Position numbers and translations under genes: made by a program
Shown: one piece after another, positions 33,410 through 45,531 of the stretch
How the letters are laid out: every line of letters begins with the position of its first letter
Position numbering within the stretch: the first letter of the stretch is position 1
NCBI RefSeq assembly: GCF_902686445.1
Contig: NC_062217.1
Coordinates: forward strand, 172,401,598-172,465,597
Source: Sciurus carolinensis
Taxonomy: Eukaryota; Chordata; Mammalia; Rodentia; Sciuridae
Length of the DNA stretch: 64,000 nucleotides
Reading direction: 5' to 3'
Notes under the pieces: model-generated
The model's input: the letters and a program-made list of their open reading frames with translations, nothing else
What the model was told of the DNA's origin: nothing
The model's database searches: none

Positions 33410-34780
33410 GCAAGACAAGAGCTGGAATTTGTTATTTGAAAAAAATTATTTTGGCTAAAGCCCCATCCCCTATAATTCTTTTCCTGTAGGAACGGAATAC
33501 CTCTGAATGGGGTAGAAGGTAAAATGCTTCCTGATAAAGAGGTCACACTCTCCAGCTGGAACGTTCTCTGTTGTGGTTGGTGCAATAGGGGCTTCCGATG
33601 TTCAAGTTCTGGTATACGAGATGGAGTGATCCTCTTTGGGTAAATATGGACTCTAGTTTGCTGTTTTCACTTTTCTGTGCACAAAAAGGTCAGAGGGGCT
33701 GAGCAGTTGCGTTTGATTTTTAAGAAGTTACAGGAATTTTCTCTCCTGTTATTTTCAGTCCCAATTCCTGCCCTGGAGTCCCAGGTGCCCACCCACCTGA
33801 GAATCTAAAGATGAGCTCCCTGCAGTTCTGGGAGATGTGCCCTGATTGGAGACCTACAGAAAAGCCGGGTGTCTGGGGTTTTGGAATAAAATTTCTTCTT
33901 CTGCCTACAACAGATCTGCGTCTAATCAAAATCCTTAATTAAAAAAAAATTCTCAGGTACTTAATTTGATTTGCTTATTTGCATAATATTGGAGGACAAG
34001 AGAAATCTGCTCCACAGCCACTTTCCTGCTGCGGGCCAAGGGGGGCCCCTTGTGACTTGGCCCATAACCGGGGCTGGCCTTGGGGAGTCGGGCTTGCTCC
34101 TTGGCTCCTGTCAGAGCAGTTCAGTGGCTCTAGGGGGTGCAGTGGCTGCTCCTTGTGTGGGGAGAGCCTGGAAAACTATTTGTAGGAAAAAACCCTTTGT
34201 TCCACATTTCGACTGCGGGTTTAAAACGCTGAAATCTCCGAAAGCGTTCCCCTCCTGACTGGACTGTGCCTACTGCACAAATGCAGCTCCGCGTCTGAAG
34301 CTTTAGGGACAAACCTGTGGAGGGAGCAGGCCTGGGGAGGGGCTCACAGGAGGAAAGTGCCTCAGTGACTTTTGTGCCAGCCTGGGGTGACATTTCTTTC
34401 CTATGTTGGTGAAAGCATCTGAGGACAAAGCTCACACCGTTTGTCCTAACACCCAGTTACCAAAACCAAAAGATGGAAACTCCCAGTTCCACAGCACTGA
34501 CCTGAAGCACAGGGAGAGGGTTGCCCCAGGGTCCTACAGCCTGGAACCAGGGTCTCAGGTGAGCACAGCCGGCAATATGCCCTCAGGCCAGCAGGGGGAG
34601 CCCCTCGTCTTGAGGACAGTCAGGCAGGTAGCCAGAGTGTAGCTACCAACCCAGCCACCACCCCTAGAACCGCAGCCTTTGGGACCTGAAAAGCTATTTA
34701 CATTACACATTAAGTGCTGTTCAGAAAACAGGGTAAAACCAGGCTCTTGAAACTTTGAACAAATGTTTGTGTCCATTTTA
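33410..34780. other. Unique sequence
   Basis: No gene is recognised. A possible second MIR trace lies around 34480-34560. Open frames here are short and overlap on both strands. Confidence 0.4.
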
Positions 34781-34789
34781 TCATTAAAA

Positions 34790-35480
34790 AATCCCATTCG
34801 ATAAGAGTATTTTTTCCCTCAAATGGCTGAGTGATAGCTTAAAAGAGCTCCATTTCACGTCTTTTAATTTTGAATTATTCTCTTATCTGTAATAAAGCAC
34901 CAGTCAAGCACAGAATTAGTATTCTGGAAGAAAGGACTTAATGAGCTAAAACGTTTCTATCTGGGGTAAGGAGAGTATCTTATCTCACGTAAGTGTTTCA
35001 CAAGAAATTTGCAGGGAAAGAGGCAGAATATTTGGTAGAGCTAAGTGGAAAAGAAATATGTTGGTCTCGTCTCTTTTCCCGGGTGCATCATAAGCCAGTT
35101 CGCATGGCAACGCCTAATCGTACGGCAAGTTCAACATAAAACGCTTAGTACAAAACTTCAGCTCTTCATTTCAGCAGTGCTGGATTCTTTTATTAACAAG
35201 AGTTGAGCGGGAACGTAGCCTCCTTTCCACTTACATTTCTGGCGTCAGATGCTCCATAATATATCATCATCTGCAGCAGGCGACTTTGGAAATAGCTGAC
35301 TATTAGCAACTTAATTGCCCTTGAATATACAATGCGCACTTGTGTCTGCCAACAGACAGTGAAATGAGAAAAAGCAGCCTCCCGGGCTACCTCTGTGAAG
35401 AAGTTTTAAAGAAGGAGGGAAAGAAGATGAGGCTGCAAATGGAAGTTTTAGCAGGAGTTTAGCAACTCTCTGTCACTCTA
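34790..35480. promoter_or_regulatory. Candidate enhancer with GATA cluster and X-box
   Basis: A repeat-free block contains several GATA-type motifs: GATAAG at 34800-34805, CTTATC at 34882-34887, and TATC/CTTATC at 34976-34984. It also has an RFX X-box-like palindrome GTTCGCATGGCAAC at 35098-35111, and retained CpGs nearby ('cctaatcgtacggc'). Retained CpG in otherwise AT-rich unique DNA can mark an active or constrained element. The function is inferred only from motifs. Confidence 0.35.
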
Positions 35481-35489
35481 TTTTAGGCC

Positions 35490-36280
35490 TCTGGCAAAGT
35501 TCTCTCCATGGCGAAAGGCCAGTCAACAGCTGGCTATAGGTAAACAGGAATCCTTCATCCACGTTTCTGTTAGTTCAGTGACTCTGAATGATAGGCATAA
35601 GGAAGAGCTTTAAAATATGCTTTTGAGAGCAGTGGTTTCATGCTGAGGCATATGTATGATGTGTGGATTTAAAGTTCTGAGAATGGTACCTGGGATTGAA
35701 TGTCAGTGCATACAGAGACCTCAGCTGCAAGGCTGTTGGGTATTGAAGGCCTTCAGTGCCCAGAGAAATACTGGTCTTGTTCTTGGACTGCTATGGATGC
35801 TAACATAAGAGAACACTTTGGATTCTGGCAAATACCAAAGGGTACAGAAAATGATAGTGCACAGGAGGCGCCTGAGCCAGGAGGCAGCTGAGCTTCAGAT
35901 AGTCGCAAATGCTGAGTCTGATGTTCATTTTGTAGCAAGAAAAACCCTTGTTATACTTCTAAAAATTGTTTTTCAAATGAATGTACTATAAAATTGTATG
36001 TTTCTCCTTGCGTGTGTCTAGCTGTATGAAGTGTAATCACATTGTTTAGGTCTATATAACCCCCCAACCAGCCTTCAGAACAAACCTATGAGCCCAGATC
36101 CTGCTTCCTGCCACTGTGCCTTTCCTCTGTGGTCACACCCTCTTCCCCTTCTGGGCCACCAGCTGCCATAGATGTTCTCTGTAACGGTGGTTCTATCTCT
36201 CGTGGCAGGGCAGATAGAAGGGACTGAGCAGATGGGACCTTTGGGGTCTGACTGCTTTCCCTTCGCATGCTGCCTTTAGA
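35490..36280. other. Unique sequence
   Basis: No gene or repeat family is recognised. Confidence 0.4.
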
Positions 36281-37752
36281 ATTGCCCTAGGTGTGGTGCA
36301 CACCAGTGATTTGTTCCTTTTTGTTTCCGGTTGCCCTCCATTGTGGAGGTACCAATGGAGGTACCATAGTTGATACTGGACTTTGGGGTTGCTTCCAGTT
36401 TGGGGTGGTTATAAGTATAGCTGCTGTAAACTTTCATGTACGCTTTTGCACGAATATTCATTTTCATTTCTCTCTGGCAGAATGTAGATATGTAGGAGTA
36501 CAATCACTAGATCCTATATGGGTATTGAATGTGCAAGTTCCTAAGAGATTTCCAGACGCTTTCCAGTGGGGCTACCCCACATTGCATTCCCAGCACAAGA
36601 GTTCAAGAGCCCAGCTGCTCTGTGTCCTTGCCAGCACTGTGAGCTGGTATTGTCAGTAGTCTTACTTTAGCCATTTTAATAGGTGTGTGATGGTATTCCG
36701 TGGAGATATCCCCCCATTTCATTCCCCAGTACTGGGTCCCCAGCCCTCCATGGACTTCTGGTTCACGTTCCCCTGATGGCTGCTGACAGTGACCATCACT
36801 GTGTGGTCATTTGCCACTCACACACTCCAGAAAGTAGCTGCTCGAGTCTGTTGACCACTTTCTAATTACATCATGTATTCTTTATATGTCCTGGATCCAC
36901 TTCGTCGGGTGTGTGATTTGAAAATGCTAACTCTGAGTCTAGTTTGTCTTTTCATTCTCTTGAACGTGACTTTAACAGGTCTAAAGTTTTAATTTTGATG
37001 AAGTCCAGTGTCTTCACTGGTGGACGAGCTATGGCTTCGCTTCTGAGAACTCTGTCCACCGTGGTCATCAGGACTCCCGTGTTTAATTCTGAAGGCTGGT
37101 GGCTTTGTATTCACATGCAGCACTGCGTTCCGCTCTGGGTTATTATAGTATAAATGTGAGACTCAAAGATGCCATTTTAGATTTTTGACTCATGACTCTC
37201 AACGTGGTTTGTTAAGAATATTTCGTTCCTGCCGACAGCTGCCTTTGCACCTTGTCAAAAATCAGCTGACCACATGCCTGGGCATCCTGTTTGGGGCTTC
37301 ATACTGCTCTCGGATCTCCATCTGTGTTTTTACCAATACTATCCAGTCTTGCTTGCATAGTTTTACATTAAATCTTATAATTGGGCAATGTGTTTCCTCT
37401 GACTTTATTCTTCTTTTTCAGCTTTGTTTTTTTGATTCTGAATTCCCTGCCTTCCATAGCCACATTAGAATTAACCTGTCTATATCTTTTAAACACACTG
37501 CTAAGACATTGACTGAAATTGTACTGAATTTATAGATCATTTTGGGGAGAATTGACTTCTTTACTATCCTGACTCTCCAAATTCATGAATGCGTTATGTG
37601 TCTCCATTTATTTATTTATTTGGCATTTGATGTTTTTCTGGTTCTGGACAGATTCTGTACAATCTTGTTGGACAGGTATCTGAGTATTTTGTTTTGGGGA
37701 GAGCTATTTGGATTGTGATTTCCAATTACACATTGCTACTATATGGAAATGC

Positions 37753-37754
37753 AG

Positions 37755-37793
<39 letters not shown>
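37753..37793. repeat. (GT)n microsatellite
   Basis: An uninterrupted GT dinucleotide run of about 40 bases lies within old L1 sequence. Confidence 0.97.
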
Positions 37794-37797
<4 letters not shown>

Positions 37798-37882
37798 CCT
37801 TGGGGTTGTCTATGTAGGCAATCAGTGTTGCCTGTGAATAGGTACATTTTTATTTCTTCCTTCCTTCCTACCTTTTCTATTA

Positions 37883-38190
37883 GTATTGTGCCATAGGCTG
37901 GGTGGTAAGAACAGAAGAAATCAATTGTCTCACAATTCTAGAAGCTGAGAAGTTCAAGATCAAGATGGCAGCAGGGCTAGTGTCTGGTGAGGGCTCTCTC
38001 TTGGGTTGTAGATGGTCACCTTTCCTGATGTCTCTTCTTATAAGAGCACAACTCCTATTGGATCAGGGTTCCATCTTTGTGACCTCGTTTAATGTTAATT
38101 ATTTCCATAGAGTCCCCATCTCCAAATATATTCACAATAGGGGTTAAAGTTTTGATGTGAATTTTGGGTGGGTGTAAATATTTAGTTTAT
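37883..38190 (-). mobile_element. MaLR-type LTR inside old L1
   Basis: The complement of a MaLR LTR: 'gccataggctgggtgg', 'cacaattctagaagctgagaagttcaagatcaag', 'gtgtctggtgagggctctctc', 'tcttcttataagagcac', 'gtccccatctccaaatat', 'gtgaattttgggtggg'. The flanks read as L1 on both sides, so it is a nested solo LTR. Confidence 0.75.
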
Positions 38191-39084
38191 ATTACTTTTC
38201 TTGATTTATCTCATCAAGGCTTCTCATAGGATGGTGAACGGGAGTGTGAGAGTGGACATCTTGCCTTTCTTATGATCTTATGGGGGATATTCTGTCTTTC
38301 GTCATTAAGTGAAGTCTGATGGAGATATTTTGTAAACATCTCGTATTAGGTTGAGAAGACTTTTCTAATTCTAGTTTTCCGAGCGTTTTTTTAAGTCATT
38401 AAATCATCAATGGGTGTTGGATTTTCTCAAGAGATTTTTTTTTTTACCGTTTCATATGGGAATGTGGTTTTTCTTCTTTACACCCTTGATGTGGTGATTA
38501 TACTGAATGACTTTCGAATATTCCACCAGTCTTCCATTATTGGCATAAACTCCATGTGGTTATGGTATATGCTTTGTTTTAAATGTAGTTAACTTTGATT
38601 TGATAATATTCTGTTGAGGATTCTGTTAGAGTTGTCTTTTCTTGTACTTTGTCTGGATTAGTTATCAAGATAATGTGTTGAGATGTATTCCTGGTTTTTT
38701 TATTTCTGGGAGAGATCATGTAGAATTGGTGTTATCTTTTTAAATATTTGGTGGAGTCAGCAATAAAACCATCAGGGCCTGGAGTTTCCTTTTATGAAAA
38801 ATTTTGAAATATAAATTCAGATTTTTCAATGTTATAGAACTATTTAGATTACTTATTTCATCTTGGGTGGGTTTTGGCAGTTAATTTTCAAGAATCAGTT
38901 CAGTTCATCTAGGCTGTTGACTCATGTGGGGAGTTATTCTTAGCCTGCCTTTCCTGTCCTTTGGATGTCTGCTGGCGCTGCCTCTTTTCGGTCAGTCTGA
39001 CTCAAAGATGATCAATAGTTTTTTATTTAAAAAGTCACTTTTCTTCATTGACTTTTCCCTATTATTTTCACATTTTCAATTTTA

Positions 39085-39099
39085 CTAGTTTCTATTCTT
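39085..39099. repeat. Target-site duplication, left copy
   Basis: ctagtttctattctt is identical to the copy at 45532-45546. The repeat joins old L1 sequence left and right and brackets the 6.4-kb young L1. Confidence 0.97.
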
Positions 39100-39231
39100 T
39101 TTTTAAATTTATTTTTATTGTAAACAAATGGGATACATGTTGTTTCTGTTTGTACATGGAGTAACAGCATACCATTTGCGTAATCATACATTTACATAGG
39201 GTAATGAAGTTTGAATCATTCTGTTATTTTT

Positions 39232-39268
39232 TCCTTCCCCCCACCCCTCCCACCCCTCTTTTCCCACT
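39232..39268 (-). repeat. G-rich tract of the L1 3' UTR
   Basis: On the minus strand this region has four or more runs of three to six G separated by one to three bases (GGGGTGGGAGGGGTGGGG core), which fits a G-quadruplex motif. A polypurine tract in the 3' UTR is a known feature of mammalian L1. Confidence 0.8.
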
Positions 39269-39299
39269 ATATAGTCCCTCCTTCCTCCATTCTTGCACC

Positions 39300-42200
39300 C
39301 CTCCCACCCCCCATTATGTGTCATATCCGCTTATCAGTGAGATCATTTGTCCTTTGGATTTTTGAGATTGGCTTATCTTACTTAGCATGATGTTCCCCAA
39401 TTTCATCCATTTACCTGCTGCAATACCATAATTTTATTATTCTTTATAGCTGAGTAATAGTCCATTGTATATATATATATACCAAAGTTTCTTTATCTAT
39501 TCATCAATTGAAGGACATCTAGGTTGGTTCCACAGTCTGGCTATTGTGAATTGAGCAGCTATGAACGTTGATGTGGCTGTATCTCTGTAGTATGCTGATT
39601 TTAAGTCCTTTGGGTATAGGCCATGGAGTGGGATTGCTGGGTCAAATGGTGGGTCCATTCCAAGTTTTCTAAGGAATCTCCACACTGCTTTCCCAGAGTG
39701 GCTGTGCTAATTTGCAGCCCCACCAGCAATGTATGAGTGTACCTTTTTCCCCACATCCTCTCCAACACCTATTGTTACTTGTATTCTTGATAATCGCCAT
39801 TCTAATTTAGGTGAGATGGAATCTCAGTGTAGTTTTGATTTGCATTTCTCTTATTACTAAAGATGGTGAACATTTTTTCATATGTTTGTTGATTGCTTGT
39901 AGATCTTCTTCTGTGAAGTGTCTATTCATATCCTTAGCCCATTTATTGATTGGGTTATTTGTATTTGTGTAGAGTTTTTTGAGTTCTCTATATATTCTGG
40001 AAATTAGTGCTCTATCTGAAGTATGAGTGGCAAAGATATTCTCCCACTCTGTAGGCTCTCTCTTTGCATTGCTGATAGTTTCCTTTGCTGAGAGAAAGCT
40101 ATTAAGTTTGAATCTGTCCCAGTTATTGATTCTTGCTTTTATTTCTTGTGCTATGGGAGTCCTGTTAAGGAAGTCTGATCCTAAGCCAACAGGTTGAAGA
40201 TTTGGACCTACTTTTTCTTCTTTAAGATGCAGGGTCTCTGGTCTGATTTCAAGGTCCTTGATCCATTGTGAGTTGATTTTTGTGCAGGGTGAGAGCTAGG
40301 GGTTTAGTTTCATTCTGTTGCATATGGATTTCCAGTTTTCCCAGCACCATTTGTTGAAGAGGCTATCTTTTCTCCATTGCATATTTTTGGCACCTTTGTC
40401 TAGTTATGAGAAAATTGTATTTATTTGGGTTTGTGTCCGTGTCCTCTATTCTGTACCATTGATCTACCTGTCTATTTTGGTACCAATACCATGCCGTTTT
40501 TGTTACTATTGCTTTGTAGTATAATTGAAGTTCTGGTATTGTGATACCCCCTGTTTCATTCTTCCTGCTAAGGACTGCTATAGCTATTCTAGGTTTCTTA
40601 TTCTTCCAGATGAATTTCATGATTGCTTGCTCTATTTCTGTAAGGTACATCATTGGGATTTTAATTGGAATTGCATTGAATCTGTATAGCACTTTTGGTA
40701 GTGTGGCCATTTTGACAATATTAATTCTTCCTATCCATGAACATGGGAGATCTTTTCATCTTCTAAGGTCTTCCTCAATTTCTTTCTTCAATGTTTTGAA
40801 GTTTTCATTGTAGAGATCTTTTACCTCTTTGGTTAGATTGATTCCCAAGTATTTTATTTTTTTTTTGAGGCTATTGCAAATGGAGTTGTTTTCCTTATTT
40901 CCCTTTCAGCTGTTTCGTCACTTGCGTATAAAAATGCTTTAGATTTATGCATGTTTATTTTATAGCCTGCTATTTTGCTGAATTCATTGATGAGGTCTAG
41001 AAGTTTTCTGGGGGAGTTTTTTGGATCCTCTAAATATAGAATCATGTCATCAGCAAATAGTGACAGCTTAAGTTCCTCTTTTCCTATTCGTATCCCTTTA
41101 ATTTCTTTGGTCTGCCTAATTGCTCTGGCTAGAGTTTCGAGGACAATGTTGAATAGAAGTGGTGAAAGAGGACATCCCTGTGTTGTTCCCATTTTTAACG
41201 GGAATGGTTTCAGTTTTTCTCCATTAAGAATAATGTTGGCCACAGTCTTAGCATAAATAGCCTTTACAATGTTCAGGTATATTCCTACGTACGTTCCTAC
41301 TATCCCTATTTTTTCTAGTGTTTTGAGCATGAAGGGGTGTTATATTTTGTCGAACGATTTTTCTGCGTCAATTGAAATACCCATATGATTCTTATCCTTA
41401 AGACTATTGACATGAAGGATTATGTTTATTGATTTACGGATGTTAAACCATCCTTGCATTCCAGGGATGAACCCCACTTGATCGTGGTGAACAATTTTCT
41501 TAATATGTTTTTGGATATGGTTTGTCAATATTTTGTTAAGGATCTTTGCATCTATATTCATGAAGGATATTAGTCTAAAATTTTCTTTCCTTGATGTGTC
41601 TTTGCCTGGTTTGGGTATGAGGGTGATATTAGCTTCATAGAATGAGTTTGGTAGGGTACCCTCCTTTTCTATTTCCTGGAATACTTTGAGAAGTATTGGA
41701 ATGAGTTCTTCTTTGAAGGTCTTGTAAACTCGGCTGAGAATCCATCTGGTCCTGGGCTTTTCTTGGATGGTAGATTTTTAATGGCTTCTCCTATTTCATT
41801 GCTTGATATTGATCTGTTTAAATTGTGTATGTCCTCCTGGTTCAGTTTGGGAGGTGCATATGTCTCTAGAAATTTGTCAATGTCTTCAGTAGTTTCTATT
41901 TTATTGGAATACAGATTTTCAAAATAGCTTCTCATTATGTTCTGTATCTCAATGGTGTCTGTCGTGATATTTCCTTTTTCATCATGAATTTTAGTAACTT
42001 GAGTTTTCTCTCTCCTTCTCTTTGTTAGTGTGGCTAAGGGTTTGTCTATTTTGTTTACTTTCTCAAAGAACCAACTTTTTGTTTTGTCCATTTTTTGAAT
42101 TGTTTCTTTTGTTTCAATTTCATTGATTTCAGCTCTGGTTTTAATTATTTTCTGTCTTCTACTACTTTTGCTGTTATTCTGTTCTTCTTTTTCTAGGGCT

Positions 42201-43165
42201 TTGAGCTGTAATGTTAGGTCAGTTAGTTGTTGACTTTTCATTCTTTTCTGGAATGCACTCCATGCAATGAATTTTCCTCTTAGTACCACTTTCATAGTGT
42301 CCCAGAGATTTTGATATGTTGTATCATCATTCTCATTGACCTCTAAGAATTTTTTTATCTCCTCCCTGATGTTTTCTGTTATCCATGTTTCATTCAATAG
42401 CATATTATTTATTCTCCAGGTGTTGGAGTAATTTCTGTTTTTTATTTTATTATTGATTTCTATTCTCAGTCCATTATGATCTGATAGAACACAAGGCAGT
42501 ATCTCTATTTTTTTGCATTTCCTAAAGGCTTCTTTGTGGCATAACCTATGGTCTATTTTCGAGAAGGTTCCATGTGCTGTGAGAAGAAAGTGAATCCACT
42601 CGTTGATGGATGGAATATTCTATATATGTCTATTAAGTCTAGGTTATTTATTGTGTTATTGAGTTCTATGGTTTCTTTGGTTGGTGTTTGTTTGGAAGAT
42701 CTATCTAGTGGTGACAGTGGTGCAATTAAAGTCCCCCAGAATTATTGTGTTGTGGTCTATGTGATTCCTGAAATTGAGAAGGATTTGTTTGATGTACAGG
42801 GATGCACCATTGTTTGGGGCATAAATATTTACTATCATTATGTCTTCCTGATTTATGGCTCCCTTAAGCAGTATGAAATGTTCTTCTTTATCCCTTCTGA
42901 CTAACGTTGGCTTGAAGTCCACTTTATCTGATATAAGGCTGGAAACCCCTGCTTTTTTACTGAGTCCATGTGCATGGTAGGTTTTTTCCCATCCTTTCAC
43001 CTTTAGTCTGTGGATATCTTTTTCTATGAGATGAGTCTCTTGCACGCAGCATATTGTTGGATCTTTCTTTTTAATCCATTCTGTCAGTCTATGTCTTTTG
43101 ATTGATGAGTTTAGGCCATTAACGTTCAGGGTTATTATTGAGATATGATTTGTATTCCCAGTCAT
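39300..43165 (-). pseudogene. LINE-1 ORF2 (endonuclease and reverse transcriptase), broken
   Basis: ORF2 protein nicks target DNA and reverse-transcribes RNA at the nick. The frame starts at 43165 with an AP-type endonuclease: TLNVNGL near residue 13, QETH near 43, and GDFN near 143 are catalytic-site motifs of the family. It shifts frame soon after GDFN (near 42722) and again near 42575. The middle part (42403-41669) contains [12 protein letters not shown] further shift follows near 41700, and a stop codon at 41340-41342 sits in frame before HPF-like sequence. The reverse transcriptase core is at 41330-40854, with [12 protein letters not shown] and the catalytic FADD at 41057-41046. The C-terminal part is seen at 40710-40363 and 39685-39497. 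The expected length is about 1,270 residues. It cannot encode an active protein. Confidence 0.93.
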
Positions 43166-43220
43166 TTGGTTTAGTTTCGGTTTTTAAGTTGGCTTGGTTT
43201 CTCCTTTGAGTGTTTTTTCT

Positions 43221-44245
43221 CTAAGGTAGTTCCTCCTTTTGCTGACCTCCATTGTTGTTTTTCATTTCCTCCTCATGGAATATTTTGTTGAGAACATTCT
43301 GTAGTGCAGGCTTTCTATTTGTAAATTCTTTTAACTTTTGTTTATCATGGAAGGATTTTATTTCATCTTCAAATCTGAAGGTAAGTTTTGCTGGATATAG
43401 GATTCTTGTTTGGCAACCATGTTCTTTTAGAGCTTGAAATATGTTGGTCCAGGCCCTTCTAGCTTTTAGAGTCTGGGTTGAGAAGTCAGCTGCTATCCGT
43501 ATTGGTCTCCCCCTATATGTAATCTGATGCTTTTCTTTCGCAACCTTCAAAATCCTATCTTTATTTTGAATGTTAGGCATTTTCATTATAACGTGCCTTG
43601 GTGTGGATGTGTTGTGATTTTGTGCATTTGGTGTTCTGTAAGCCTCTTGTATTTGATTTTCCATTTCATTCTTCAGGTTTGGGAAATTTTCTGATATTAT
43701 TCTATTGAATAGGTTGTTCATTCCTTTGGTTTGTATCTCTGTGCCTTCCTCAATCCCAATAATTCTTAAATTTGGTCTTTTCATGATGTCCCATAGTTCT
43801 TGGAGATTCTGTTCATGATTTCTTACCATCTTCTCTGTTTGGGCAACTTTATTTTCAAGATTAAATATTTTGTCTTCATTGTCTGAGGTTCTGTCTTCCA
43901 AGTGGTCTAGTCTTTTGGTGATGCTTTCCATTGAGTTTTTTATTTGGTTTATTGTTTCCCTCATGTCAAGGATTTCCATTTTTTTTTTTTTTTTTTGAGA
44001 ATCTCTATCTCTTTGTTGAAATGATCTTTTGCTTCCTGCAGTTGCTCATTCAGCTTATTGGTATTATCATTCATTGCCTGCATTTGCTCTCTTATCTCAT
44101 CCTTTGCTTCACGAATCATCTTAATCATGTATAATCTGAAGTCCTTTTCTGACATTTCTTCTAACATACTGTCATTGGATTCTATTAATATAGAATCTAG
44201 ATTTGCTTGGATCATTTTCTTCCCTTGTTTTTTCATGTTGTTCAT
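43221..44245 (-). pseudogene. LINE-1 ORF1 (RNA-binding protein), frameshifted at an A18 run
   Basis: ORF1 protein is the trimeric RNA-binding chaperone of the L1 particle. The first part (44245-43961) codes an N-terminal segment rich in E/K with a heptad-like coiled-coil pattern, and runs into six lysines. The second part (start codon at 43979) continues the coiled coil (ITKRLDHLEDRTSDNEDKI). It then has the RRM-type domain (RPNLRIIGIEEG) and the C-terminal domain (GRPIRIAADFSTQTLKARRAW, LYPAKLTFRF). The two parts are in different frames, separated by a run of 18 A (43996-43979). Combined length of about 340 residues is normal. The run length is the apparent cause of the frameshift; a sequencing or assembly miscount cannot be excluded. 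Confidence 0.93.
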
Positions 44246-45531
44246 GTATCTTCCCCTCTAGCAGTGCAGATCTGGGGTATTGCAGATTTCCCCCTATAGG
44301 CTTATAGTGACCCTATAGGTTTCCAAAACCCTTTCTTTAAGGGGAGATCAATATTAGCAGTGCCCAGTTCAGACACTATGCAATCCTAGACCAAATAGCC
44401 CCTATGAGGACAATAACAACGTTGTCATAATAAACAGAATGAGTTCAAATATTATCTTCAGTAAAACAAACAAATTTGCAATAAGGTCTGCAGTTTCTTA
44501 TGGAGGACAAAGAGGATTCAGAGGGATGTAGAATGTGGTTGTTAATGGGATAAGAAAAGAATATACAGAAGTTCTAGAGAATAGAAAGGGTGAGAGTGTA
44601 ATCAAAAGAAATTGGATGTTAGCATGCAAAAAGGGGAGAAAGAGACTCTGAAGGAACAGGTAAACAAAAGGAAAATACAGCAAGAAAAATAAAGAAATAA
44701 AAACTTAAACTTTTTCAATAAGGAGAAAAAAGAAAATCTACAGTATAACAGTCATATAGTAATGAAACCTCCCAGTCTTCAGTAGCCTGATGCATGAAAG
44801 GTACCTGACAATGAGCTTCAAGCCTCCAGCAGGCGTCTCAGGATGGGTTTTGCCCCACCTAGAGATCGGAGCTATGACTTCAAGGATTATCGAAGATGGC
44901 CGCTCTGGCTTCGAAATTAGTTGGCAAATGGGGAGCTACAGCTCAGGGTGTGGCTGTGGTCAGCAGGAGGTCCTGGAGGCGGGATGTGGTTGGTCAGGCA
45001 GGAGTCCTGGAGGTCGGGTGTGTTTGGTGTGGTTGCTGGATCTTGGAGGCCGGGATCCTGGAGGTCAGTCTGGGGTCCCGGTGATAGGGCGCAGTCAGTT
45101 GGTCTGGGGGTCCTGGTTGCAGGAGCAGTCAGTCGATGTGAGGGCCCCAGAGGCAGGGAGTGATTGGTTGGGCTGAGGGATCCTGGAGACGGGTCTCAGT
45201 CAGTCCGGCCAGGGGTCCTACGGGGCCTGGCTGTTGTCTCAAAATGGTGGCAGCCATGTGTAATCAAACCTGCAGGTACTGTGACAGAGAACTTCCAGGC
45301 AACAGTGGGCAGCTGGTGCTCCACTGGCGGTCGGTGATCAGTTTGCTGATTGTTGTCGGACGATCGGGAGGTGAACCTTGTGCGTTGGGTGATGGATAGG
45401 TGTAAGTCAGGTGATGGACAGGCTAGAGGCAGGCAAATGACAGGCAAGAAACAGATATCCTCTGCTTGAAACCGGAGTTATGGAGTGACAAGGAACGCAA
45501 CCTCCCTCTAGTCCGCCATCTTGGATCTCCT
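44246..45531 (-). promoter_or_regulatory. LINE-1 5' UTR / internal promoter
   Basis: About 1.29 kb upstream of ORF1. The first bases carry a YY1-like site (CAAGATGGCGG on the minus strand; 45523-45513), which in human L1 sets the start of transcription. The segment 44960-45220 is G-rich on the + strand and CpG-containing. It has an irregular array of tcctggag-type repeats at 44971, 45005, 45041 (variant), 45056 and 45181. The 3' portion (44250-44780) is A/T-rich. Promoter activity is inferred by analogy with human and mouse L1. Confidence 0.8.

Larger units (their letters stand above)
36290..39084 (-). mobile_element. Ancient LINE-1 (L1M type), left part of a split copy
   Basis: The complement of old L1 ORF2 runs through this block. 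Recognisable motifs include 'gtttggggtggttataagtatagctgctgtaaac', 'tagccattttaataggtgtgtgatggtattcc' and 'ttttcattctcttgaacgtgac'. Later ones are 'ccttgtcaaaaatcagctgac', 'ggatggtgaacgggagtgtgagagtggacatcttgcc' and 'caataaaaccatcagggcctgg'. It is cut at 39084 by a young L1 and resumes at 45547. It also carries a 12-bp tandem duplication (tggaggtaccaa) near 36343-36366 and an inserted MaLR LTR at 37883-38190. Confidence 0.75.
39100..45531 (-). mobile_element. Near full-length LINE-1 retrotransposon
   Basis: This is a complete-length L1 on the minus strand. It has a 5' UTR (45531 down to about 44246), ORF1 (44245-43221), a short spacer of about 55 bases, ORF2 (43165 to about 39300) and a 3' UTR with a G-rich tract and an A-rich tail containing AATAAA-type motifs (complement at about 39105-39120). 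Length of about 6.4 kb is normal for L1. The 5' end begins at the typical site with a YY1-like CAAGATGGCGG box. It has a perfect 15-bp target duplication. ORF1 carries a frameshift and ORF2 several frameshifts plus an in-frame stop, so the copy is not autonomous. It is inserted in an older L1. Confidence 0.95.

Noticed and set aside
43979..44261. Plus-strand hydrophobic frames opposite L1 ORF1
   Set aside because: Antisense shadows of the A-rich L1 coding strand, with no evidence of a gene.
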